Assembly (NCBI RefSeq): GCF_020073745.1
Contig: NZ_JAIRAU010000057.1
Coordinates: 340,001-404,000 of the forward strand
DNA length: 64,000 nucleotides
Direction of reading: 5' to 3'
Source: Nannocystis pusilla
GTDB lineage: Bacteria; Myxococcota_A; Polyangia; Nannocystales; Nannocystaceae
The position numbers and the translations under genes were made by a program. Position 1 is the first letter of the stretch. Every line of letters begins with the position of its first letter. This document shows positions 34,737 to 43,600 of this stretch, in pieces. The notes beneath the pieces were generated by a model. It was not told the origin of the DNA, did not search any database, and saw only the letters and a list, made by a program, of their open reading frames with translations.

Positions 34737-37700
34737 GTGGCGGCCGCGATTCTCGATGTCGACGGCGTACTCACGCGCACGGCGGCTCAACACGAGCGGG
34801 CCTGGAGGCAGCTGTTCGACGCGGAGCTGCAGCGCCGCGGCGACCCGCGGCCGTTCACCTCGGCGGACTACCGGGCGTACGTCGACGGGAAGCCGCGCGT
34901 CGACGGCCTGCGCGACTTCCTTGCGGCGCGTGGGATCGCCGTGTCGACGGACGAGGCCGAGGCGCTGGCCGCGAGCAAGGACCGGAGCTTCCGCGCGCTG
35001 CTGGCCCATGAGGGCGTCGAAGTCTTCGGCGACGCGACGCGTCGGGTGCGGGCGTGGCGGCGCGCCGGTATCCCGGTGGCGTTCGTGTCGGCGAGCCGCA
35101 ACGCCGCGGCCGTGCTCCGGGCCGGCGGCCTCGAGCATTTATGCGACACCCGCGTCGATGGGCGCGCGGCGCTCGATCTGGGTCTCCACGGGAAGGCCGG
35201 GCTGTTGCGGGAGGCGGCGCGACGGCTCGGGGTGGAGCCGGGACGCGCGCTCGTCGTCGAGGACTCGGTCGCGGGCATCGCGGCGGCCGTCGACGAGGGC
35301 TTCGGCATGGTGGTCGGGGTCGCCCGCGAGGGCGGCGCCGAGGCGCTGCGCGAGCACGGAGCCGACCTCGTCGTGCGCTCCCTCGACGAACTCGCCGAAC
35401 TCGCCCTGGCCGGCGGTCCGGTCGGCGAGAGCCCCGCGTGGCAGCTGGAGTATGCCGGCTGGGAGCCGGCCGAGCAGCGCCTGCGTGAGTCGCTGTGCAC
35501 GCTCGGCAACGGCCGGTTCGGGACGCGAGGCGCACTCGAGGAGGCGCGCGCCGACGTCTCGCATGACCCCGGCACATACCTCTCCGGGGGGTACGACCGG
35601 CTCGCGTCGGAGGTGCTCGGGCGGCCTATGGTCCACGAGGATCTTGTTAACTGGCCGAACTGGCTGCGGATCTCCTTCCGTCCCGGTGGCGGCTCCTGGC
35701 TGTCGCTCGATGCTGTCGAGGTGCTCGCGCACACGGTCACGCTCGACTTTCGCCGCGGCGAGCTGGCCCGGCGCACGCGGGTGCGCGACGGCGAGGGTCG
35801 CACGAGCGAGCTCGTGAGCCGCCGTTTCGTCAGCATGCACGACCCAGACGTGGCGGCGATCCGGTGGGAGCTGGTTCCGCTCGACTGGTCGGGTCCGCTC
35901 GAGATCCGCTCCGGCCTCGACGGCGCGGTCAAGAACGACAACGTCGCCCGCTACCGTCCGCTGCGCGGCGACCACCTCGTCGTCGAGGCGAGCGGGCACG
36001 CGGGCGAGGTGATGTGGCTGCTCGCGCGCACCCGACAATCGCAGCTGCGTCTGGCGCAGGTCGCCCGCACCGTCCTCGAGGACGGCCTCGGCGGCTCGGA
36101 GGTCGTCCGTACCCATCAGGACCTCGACGACTGTGTCTTTCAAGTGTTCGCGCTCGACGCGGTCCAGGGCCGTCCGGTCGCGCTCGAGAAAGTGGTGACG
36201 CTGGTCGAATCGCGCGATCCGGCGACGTCCGAGCCGCTCGCCGACGGGCGGGTCCGCATCGCTCAGGCGCCCGGCTTCGACGCGTTGTTCACGGCGCACG
36301 TGCGGGCGTGGTCGCGGCTGTGGCGCCGCTTCGACATCGACCTCGGGGTCGGGCACGAGGAGACCAACCGGCTGCTCCGTCTCCACCTGTTTCACCTGCT
36401 GCAGGTCGCCTCGCCCCACGTGATCGACCGCGACGTCGGAGTGCCCGCCCGAGGCCTCCACGGCGAGGCCTATCGCGGTCACATCTTCTGGGACGAGCTG
36501 TTCATCTTCCCGCTCCTGAATTACGGCGCCCCCGAGTTGACGCGCGCGCTGCTGATGTACCGCTGTCGCCGCCTCGACGCCGCGCGTCGTCGGGCCCGCG
36601 CGCTCGGCCACGCCGGCGCGGCGTTCCCGTGGCAGAGCGGCTCGTCCGGCCGCGAGGAGACGCCCACCGCCTACCTGAACCCGCGCTCCGGCCGCTGGAT
36701 CGTCGACGACACCGAGCTGCAGCACCACATCAACGCCGCGGTCGCATGGAACATCTGGGAGTACTACGAGGTGACCGGTGACGCGATGTGGCTCGCGCGT
36801 CACGGCGCCGAGGTGCTGGTCGAGATCGCGCGGTTCTGGGCCAGCATTGCCGCGTGGGATCCGGCGCTCGCCCGCTACCGGATCCGCGGGGTCGTCGGGC
36901 CTGACGAGTTCCACACTGCGTATCCTGGCGCAGCGAGGGTCGGGCTCGACGACAACGCCTACACCAATGTGATGGCCGCGTGGTGCCTGCGCACCGCGGA
37001 ACGAGCGCTGGGTGAGCTGGACGGCGAGCGCCGCGAGGAGCTGCTCGACGAGCTGGGCGTCGACGAGGTCGATCGGCGCCGCTGGCAGGAGGTCGCGATG
37101 CGGCTTCACGTCCCGTTCCTCGGCGGGCACATCATCAGCCAGTTCGCGGGCTACGAGGAGCTGCGCGAGCTCGACTGGGACGGCTACCGAGCGCGCTACG
37201 GCGACGTCCACCGCCTCGACCTGATCCTCGAGGCGGAGGGCGACTCGCCCAATCATTACAAGGCGAGCAAGCAGGCCGACGTGCTGATGCTCTTCTACCT
37301 GTTCGGCGCCGACGAGCTGATCGGGTTGCTCGCGTCGATGGGCCATACCTTCGAGGCGGAGTGGATCGCCGAAAACATCGATTATTACCTGCGTCGCACC
37401 TCGCACGGCTCGACCCTGTCGCGGCTCGTCCACGCCTGGGTGCTCGCACGCAGCGACCGCGCGCGCTCGTTCACGTTGTGCCGCGAGACGCTCCGCTCGG
37501 ACATCGACGACATCCAGGGCGGGACGACGCCCGAGGGCATCCACCTCGGCGCCATGGCCGGCGCCGTCGACCTCATCAAGCGGGGTTATACCGGCGTGAG
37601 CGTGCGCGACGGCACGCTGTGGCTCGACCCCCGGCTCCCCGATGCGCTGTCCGGCTTGCGCACGCGCTTCTGGGTCCGCGGCGCCTTGCTCGACGTCCAC

Positions 37701-37850
37701 ATCACGCAGCGCGCCGTCGAGGTCGAGTACGTCGGCGGTAGCGCGCCGGAGGCCCGCGTGGGCGTGGCCGGCCAGGTCTGCATCGTGCCGCGGGGGCAAT
37801 GGCGTCGGTTCGGCCTGACCGGGGACGAGCGGGGAGGGACGCCCGCGTGA
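34737..37850 (+). CDS. HAD phosphatase-glycoside hydrolase family 65 phosphorylase fusion
   Basis: A protein of about 1037 residues. The N-terminal ~220 residues are a beta-phosphoglucomutase-like HAD domain (AAILDVDGVLTRTAAQHERAW with the nucleophile Asp; VVEDSVAGIAAAVDEGFGMVVG later). The rest is a GH65 enzyme: LGNGRFGTRGALEEA, FWDELFIFPLL, FPWQSGSSGREETP, the general acid in GVVGPDEFHTAY near 720, SPNHYKASKQADVLMLFYL, and RTSHGSTLS for phosphate. GH65 phosphorylases split disaccharides such as trehalose, maltose or kojibiose to beta-glucose 1-phosphate, which the HAD half would convert to glucose 6-phosphate. The start is uncertain: GTG 34737 is used; GTG 34665 is possible. Confidence 0.86.
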   Translation: MAAAILDVDGVLTRTAAQHERAWRQLFDAELQRRGDPRPFTSADYRAYVDGKPRVDGLRDFLAARGIAVSTDEAEALAASKDRSFRALLAHEGVEVFGDATRRVRAWRRAGIPVAFVSASRNAAAVLRAGGLEHLCDTRVDGRAALDLGLHGKAGLLREAARRLGVEPGRALVVEDSVAGIAAAVDEGFGMVVGVAREGGAEALREHGADLVVRSLDELAELALAGGPVGESPAWQLEYAGWEPAEQRLRESLCTLGNGRFGTRGALEEARADVSHDPGTYLSGGYDRLASEVLGRPMVHEDLVNWPNWLRISFRPGGGSWLSLDAVEVLAHTVTLDFRRGELARRTRVRDGEGRTSELVSRRFVSMHDPDVAAIRWELVPLDWSGPLEIRSGLDGAVKNDNVARYRPLRGDHLVVEASGHAGEVMWLLARTRQSQLRLAQVARTVLEDGLGGSEVVRTHQDLDDCVFQVFALDAVQGRPVALEKVVTLVESRDPATSEPLADGRVRIAQAPGFDALFTAHVRAWSRLWRRFDIDLGVGHEETNRLLRLHLFHLLQVASPHVIDRDVGVPARGLHGEAYRGHIFWDELFIFPLLNYGAPELTRALLMYRCRRLDAARRRARALGHAGAAFPWQSGSSGREETPTAYLNPRSGRWIVDDTELQHHINAAVAWNIWEYYEVTGDAMWLARHGAEVLVEIARFWASIAAWDPALARYRIRGVVGPDEFHTAYPGAARVGLDDNAYTNVMAAWCLRTAERALGELDGERREELLDELGVDEVDRRRWQEVAMRLHVPFLGGHIISQFAGYEELRELDWDGYRARYGDVHRLDLILEAEGDSPNHYKASKQADVLMLFYLFGADELIGLLASMGHTFEAEWIAENIDYYLRRTSHGSTLSRLVHAWVLARSDRARSFTLCRETLRSDIDDIQGGTTPEGIHLGAMAGAVDLIKRGYTGVSVRDGTLWLDPRLPDALSGLRTRFWVRGALLDVHITQRAVEVEYVGGSAPEARVGVAGQVCIVPRGQWRRFGLTGDERGGTPA

Positions 37851-40657
37851 CGGCGCCGCGAGACGACTCCAGGCTCGCCGAGGTCCGAGCCGGCGCGCCG
37901 GCGCGCTGGCACGACTTGGAGACTGCGCAGGCGCTCGCCGCCCTCGGCAGCGACGCGGCCGTGGGGCTGGCGCCGGAGCAGGCGGAGCGCCGCCTCGCCG
38001 AGTACGGCGAGAACGTGATTCAGCGCGGCGAGACGGTCTCGTGGCTCGCGCTCCTCGCCGCGCAGTTCCGCAGCGTCCCCGTGTACCTGCTCCTCGGCGC
38101 GGCCGCGCTGTCGCTCGGCGTCGGGCTGCTGCCGGGCCGCGAACCGCAGTACACCGAGGCGCTGCTGATCGTCGTGCTCGTGCTCGCCAACGCGGGGTTC
38201 GGGTTCTTCCAGGACTTCCGCGCCGAGCGGGCGATGGAGGCGCTGCGCGAGCTGTCGACCCCCGAAGCGACCGTCATCCGCGGCGGCGAGCGGACGCGGC
38301 TGCCAGCGACGAGGCTGGTGCCGGGCGACGTCATCCTGCTCGAGGAGGGCGACCGGGTCCCGGCGGACGCGCGCGTACTCGCGGCCCAGAGCCTCGAGAC
38401 GGTCGAGGCGGCGCTGACCGGCGAGAGCGGCAAGCTCGCCAAGGAATCAACGCCTGTCCCCGAGGACATATCCCTGGCCGAGCGGACCAGCATGGTGTTC
38501 ATGAACACCGACGTCGTGCGCGGCCGCGGCAAGGCGCTGGTGGTGGCCACGGGGATGCGCTCCGAGGTCGGGGCGATCGCGCGGGAGATCCAGCGACCCG
38601 ACGCCCGTCACACGCCGTTCCAGGACGAGGTCGACCGCCTCGGCAGACGCCTCGGATTCGCCGCCGGGCTCGTGATCGTCGTCGTCGCCGCGGCGACCTG
38701 GTGGCTGACGGCGGCCGGACCGGTGACGACGTTGATGCTGGCGATCACGCTGGCCGTGGCGGTGGTGCCGGAGGGCTTGCCGGCGATCGTGACGCTCGCG
38801 CTGGCCATCGGCGCGCGCAAGCTCTCGACCCAGCGGGCGCTCGTCCGCCGCCTCGCCGTCGTCGAGAGCCTCGGGTCGATCGATGTGATCGTCACCGACA
38901 AGACCGGGACGCTGACCGAGAATCGCATGACCGTGCGGCGGCTGTGGTTCGCCGGCGCGGTCTACGAGGTCGCGCAGGCGGGCGACGGCATGGAGCTGCG
39001 GCGCGACGGCGAGCCCGTCGAGCCGGCGCGCGTGGCCCCGTTGCTGCGGTGCGGCGCGATCGCCAACGACGCCGAGCTGGGCGGGGCCGACGGACGCGGG
39101 CCGTCCGGCGATCCGACCGAGGTCGCGCTGCGGGTCGTCGCCGAGCGACTCGGGGTCCGACCGGAGGTCGAGCGCTTGCACGAGGTCGCGTTCTCGTCGG
39201 AGCGCAAGCGCATGACCGTGGTCGTCGCCGGCGAGCCGCGGCGCGCCTTCATGAAGGGCGCCCCGGAGACGCTGCTGCAGCGCTGCAACCGCGTGCTGGT
39301 CGACGGCGAGGCGCGACCGCTCGACGAGGCGACGCGGGCCGAGCTCACCCGATCGATCGAGGCCTTCGCCGAGGACGCGCTGCGCGTGCTCGCTTGCTCG
39401 TACAAGGAGGTCGCCGAGCACGAGCTCGCGGACGAGGCGGCGCTCGAGTCGAACCACGTGTTCCTCGGCCTCCAGGGGATGCTCGACCCGCCGCGCCCCG
39501 AGGTCCGCGCGGCGGTCGAGGACTGCCGCGCCGCCGGTATCCGCGTCATCATGCTGACCGGCGACAACGCCGTGACCGCCAGGGCGATCGCCGCCCAGCT
39601 CGGGTTCGAGTCGGCGCGGGCGGCGACCGGCAAGGATGTCGACGCGCTCCCGGACGCGGCCCTCGCCGACCTGCTGGCGGCGACGGACGTGTTCGCGCGC
39701 GTGTCGCCGAGCCACAAGCTGAAGCTGCTGCGGACGCTGCAGGCGCAGGGCCATCGCGTCGCCATGACCGGAGACGGGGTCAACGACGCGCCGGCGCTCC
39801 GCCACGCCGACGTCGGCGTGGCCATGGGTCAGCGCGGGACGGACGTCGCCAAGGAGGCCGCGGACATGGTGCTGCAGGACGACGACTTCGTGACGCTCCG
39901 CGACGCGATAGCGCAGGGCCGCGGGACCTTCGACAACATCCAGAAGTTCGTCGCGTTCCTGCTGTCGGCCAACGTCGGCGAGGTCCTCATCGTGCTCGTC
40001 GGCGTGATCCTCGGCAGCGCTCTGTTCCCCGACGCCTTCGCCGGTCAGCCCGAGGCGCTGGTCCTGACCCCGGTCATGCTGCTCTGGGTCAACGTCGTGA
40101 CCGACGGCCTGCCTGCGCTGGCCCTCGGCGTCGACCCGCGGGTGCCCGGCATCATGAAGCGCCGGCCTCGACCGCGCGGGCGCGGCGTCCTCGACCGGCG
40201 CGTCGCCGCCTACGCAGTGGGCATCGGCGTCGCCCTCACGGCCGCGGGCCTGCCGGTGTTCTTCACCACCCTCGGCGCCGGCCACGGTCTCGCGCGCGCG
40301 CAGACCCAGCTGTTCTCGCTCCTGGTGCTCGGCGAGCTGACGGTCCTCCAGGTCATCCGCGCCGGATTCGGCCAGCGCGCGCTGTCGAACCTTTGGCTGC
40401 TCGCCGCCGTGGCCGTCAGCCTCGCGCTGCAGCTCGCCGTCCTGTACACGCCGCTCGCGCAGGCGTTCGGGCTCGTGCGGCTGGACGGCGCCGCCTGGAC
40501 CCCGGTCCTGCTCGCGCTCGCGGCGCTCGTCGCCGTCACGGCCGTGCTCGGGCAGCTGATCGAGGGCGCCAGGGGACCGGCAGCGCCAGCCGCGAGGGAG
40601 ACGGCGGCTCGGCCGGGACAAACGACGGGACCGGAGGTCGAGCGCGCGCGCGTCTGA
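37847..40657 (+). CDS. P-type cation-transporting ATPase (Ca2+/IIA-like)
   Basis: A 936-residue P2-type ATPase. In order: actuator motif LTGES near 195, TM4 motif AVVPEGLPAIVTLALAIG near 305 (PEGLP is typical of SERCA-like pumps), phosphorylation site DKTGTLTENRMT near 350, FSSERKRMTVV and KGAPE in the nucleotide domain, MLTGDN near 568, the hinge TGDGVNDAPAL near 642, and TM6 NVVTDGLPALALG. It would pump Ca2+ or a related cation out of the cytoplasm. The GTG start overlaps the GH65 stop as GTGA, with GGGGAGGGA upstream. It contains one TGTCC-N4-GGACA palindrome. Confidence 0.93.
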   Translation: MTAPRDDSRLAEVRAGAPARWHDLETAQALAALGSDAAVGLAPEQAERRLAEYGENVIQRGETVSWLALLAAQFRSVPVYLLLGAAALSLGVGLLPGREPQYTEALLIVVLVLANAGFGFFQDFRAERAMEALRELSTPEATVIRGGERTRLPATRLVPGDVILLEEGDRVPADARVLAAQSLETVEAALTGESGKLAKESTPVPEDISLAERTSMVFMNTDVVRGRGKALVVATGMRSEVGAIAREIQRPDARHTPFQDEVDRLGRRLGFAAGLVIVVVAAATWWLTAAGPVTTLMLAITLAVAVVPEGLPAIVTLALAIGARKLSTQRALVRRLAVVESLGSIDVIVTDKTGTLTENRMTVRRLWFAGAVYEVAQAGDGMELRRDGEPVEPARVAPLLRCGAIANDAELGGADGRGPSGDPTEVALRVVAERLGVRPEVERLHEVAFSSERKRMTVVVAGEPRRAFMKGAPETLLQRCNRVLVDGEARPLDEATRAELTRSIEAFAEDALRVLACSYKEVAEHELADEAALESNHVFLGLQGMLDPPRPEVRAAVEDCRAAGIRVIMLTGDNAVTARAIAAQLGFESARAATGKDVDALPDAALADLLAATDVFARVSPSHKLKLLRTLQAQGHRVAMTGDGVNDAPALRHADVGVAMGQRGTDVAKEAADMVLQDDDFVTLRDAIAQGRGTFDNIQKFVAFLLSANVGEVLIVLVGVILGSALFPDAFAGQPEALVLTPVMLLWVNVVTDGLPALALGVDPRVPGIMKRRPRPRGRGVLDRRVAAYAVGIGVALTAAGLPVFFTTLGAGHGLARAQTQLFSLLVLGELTVLQVIRAGFGQRALSNLWLLAAVAVSLALQLAVLYTPLAQAFGLVRLDGAAWTPVLLALAALVAVTAVLGQLIEGARGPAAPAARETAARPGQTTGPEVERARV
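38455..38468. repeat. Iterated palindrome TGTCC-N4-GGACA, copy 1
   Basis: Spacer CCGA. Lies within the P-type ATPase coding sequence (codes for part of PVPEDIS). Confidence 0.75.
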
Positions 40658-40695
40658 ATGCCCACAGCGCGGCGGTGCACGAGGGGGCCGATGTC

Positions 40696-43600
40696 ATGGG
40701 AAAGCGCAGGCGATGGGTCCGCAAGCTGCTGCTCGCGCTCGGGGCGGTCGTCCTCCTCGTCCTGCTCGTCCTCGGCTTCGCGCTCGCGACCACCTCCGGC
40801 CTCCGGCTGGTGCTCGCGCTCGGCGTGCCGCTGTACGAGCGGCGGATCGCCGGGGCGATCAGCGTCGAGGGGGCAGAGGGGCGCCTGCTCGGCCGCTTTA
40901 CCCTGCGCGGGGTCGTCCTGTCCGACCGGGCCGGACGTGCGCTCGTCACGGCCGAGGCGATCGCGGTCGAATGGTCGCCGTGGGCGCTCCTCGGTGGGGA
41001 GGTCCGCGTCGACGCGCTCCGTGTCGAGCGTCCACACGTCCACCTCGTCGGCGACGACGCCGGCGGCTTCGCAGATCTCGCGCCGCCCGGGCCAGATGTC
41101 CCCGAGGACAGGTCTGCGCCGCCGGGCCCGGACTTGCCGCTCGCGCTCGACGTCACCATGCGTGTGCGCGACGGGGTGATTCACGGTGCCGACGGCGTGC
41201 GGCTGGCCGAGGCGATCGAGCTCGACGCGCGGCTGCGCGGGAGCGGCCGCGCGGCGCTCGTCGATGTCATGCACGGGAGCGCCCGGGTGAACGGCGCGCC
41301 GCCGATCCGCGAGCTCCGGCTGCGCGCGCGCTGGGCCTCGCCGGTGGCGGCGCTCGACGCGTCGTGGGTCCGGTTCGACGGCGCTGAGCTGTTCGTGCCG
41401 GAGGCGCGGTTCGACGTGCGCCGGCTGCGTGGCTGGGCCCGGCTGCGCGCGGCAGCGGCAGTCCCCGTCGTCGCCGGGCTCTTGCCGTCCACGGCCGGCG
41501 AGACGTTGCGCCGGCTCGGCTCGCGCGTGGAGCTCGAGGCCGCCGCGGAAGGTGACCCCGAGGACATGTGGGCCGAGGCGCAGGTCCGCACCGCGAACGC
41601 CGAGCTGACGCTGACGGGCACCGGGGCGTGGCACGAGACGCCGCGGGCCGACGTGAGCGCGGTCGTCGACGCCGATCTGGGGCCGTGGACCGACGGCCTC
41701 GTCGGCCGGGTGCGCCCGACGCTGTCGCTGCGGCTGCGCGAGCGCGACGAAGCCCGCCTGGACCTCGCGGGCGAGCTCCGCTGCGCCGCCTGCGACGGGC
41801 TGGGCGAGGTGTCGCTGGCGGTCGATGGCGTCCTCGAGCGCCACGCCAGGATCCTGTCCCTCGAGACATCCATGTCGCTCGCGGGGATGTCGGCGTCGGC
41901 CGAGGTCCGCGCCGCCAGCGACCGGCTGTACGCGCTCGAGTGGCGGCTGGAGGCGCCCGCACTCGCGCGCACGGCGACGATCGCTCGCCGCTTCTTCCCG
42001 ACCGTGCCGGCCGTCCGCGGCGCCCTCACCGGTAGGGGCGCGTGCGCCGGCTCGCCCGTCCGCTGTCACGCCGCGCTCGAGCTGCGCCGCCTCGCCGCGG
42101 CGGGCGTCTCGGTCGGGCACGCGCGGGTCGACATCGATGTCCTCGGGGACATGTCGCAAGGGGCACTCGCGGTGGCGGCCCGCGATGTGCGGCAGGGACG
42201 GCGAAGCCTTGAGCGCGCCGAACTCGCGCTCGCCGTGGTCGCCGCCGGCACCGAGCCTGTCCCGACTCCGCTCGGGGTCGAGCTCCCGCCGCTGCGCGCT
42301 CGGCTGCGCGCCGCCGCGTCCGACGGGCGAGCCGGGGCCGGAGAGCGAGCCCGCGTCGATCTGTCCGTGACGACAGGTCGAGCAGTCGGCGTCGACCTCG
42401 ACGCGCTCGAGCTCGAGGTGGGGCGCACCCGGATCGCCCTCGAGCAGCCGGCGCGCGCGCTGCTACGGGCGCGGAGCCTGGAGGTCGATCGACTGCGCCT
42501 CGCGGTGGGAGGAGGACGGGTCGCGCTTCACGGCATCGCCGACCTCGACGGCCCCAGCGACCTCCGCCTCGACGTCGACGACGTCCGGCTCGCCTCGCTC
42601 GAGCCGCTCGCGCCGGGTTTACGCCCGGCCGGGCTCGCCTCGGCGGACGTGTACTTGCGCGGGCGGCCGGAATCGTTGACGTTCCGCGCCGATCTCGGGG
42701 TCCGCGGCGCCGGCCTGCGCGGCCTGGCGATCGGCGACATCGGCCTGGCCGCGAGTCTCGCCGACGATCGGGCGTCCGTCGCGGCCGGCCTGCGCGGCCC
42801 GCTCGCCCGCCGTGCCGCGCTCCGGGCGGAGTTTCCCCTGCGGTTGAACCTGTCCCGTGGGGCATGGTCGATCGGCGACGAGGGGGCACGCGCGCTGCTG
42901 CAGGTCGAGGCGCTGCAACTGCGCCGGCTCACCCGCTGGATCCCCGGGCTGCAGGCGGGCGGGCGCGTCGACGGCGTCCTGCGCTACGACGGCGACGACC
43001 GGGTGGCGCTCACCGGCGCCTGGCGCGGGCACGGCCTCTCCCTCGCCGAGGTCCCGCTCGGCCGCCTCGAGCTGTCCCTCGCCCAGCGCGACGAGCGGCT
43101 GCGCGGCCGCGCCACGCTCGTGCGCGCTGGCGGCCGGGCCCGGCTGGAATTCGCGCTCCCCGTCGCGCTCGACGTGCCGCACGCGACCGTCGCATGGCGA
43201 CGCGAGCAGGAGCATCGCGCGTCGCTGCGGGTCGAGGAGCTCGACCTGGCGGCGCAGCTCGACTCCGTCCTGGCGCACCACCACCTCGACGGGCGGGTGA
43301 GCGCCGCGGCCGAGCTGTCGGGGCCGGCGACGGCGCCGGAGATCGAGGCGCGGGCGCGGGTCAAGGGGCTGCGGATCGGCGACATGTCCTTCGGGACATA
43401 TCGCATGAGCGCCGCCGCGGGGGCGGGCGGCACGACGATCGAGCTCGGGGGCGAGGGTCCCGTGGGCCGCCTGGCGCTGCAGGGCTTCGCCCCGATCCAC
43501 GTCGGGGTGGGTCGTCGGGTCTGGCGTCCTGATGGGTGGTACGCGCTCGAGCTCGATGTGCAAGGGTTCGACCTGGCCGCGCTGCGCGCCCTCGCCGGCC

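Noticed and set aside
35139..37799. Very long minus-strand open frame opposite the GH65 fusion gene
   Set aside because: It is the antisense shadow of a strongly conserved plus-strand enzyme; its translation is low-complexity (Asp/Val/Glu/Ala-rich) and lacks any family motif. High GC leaves antisense frames open.
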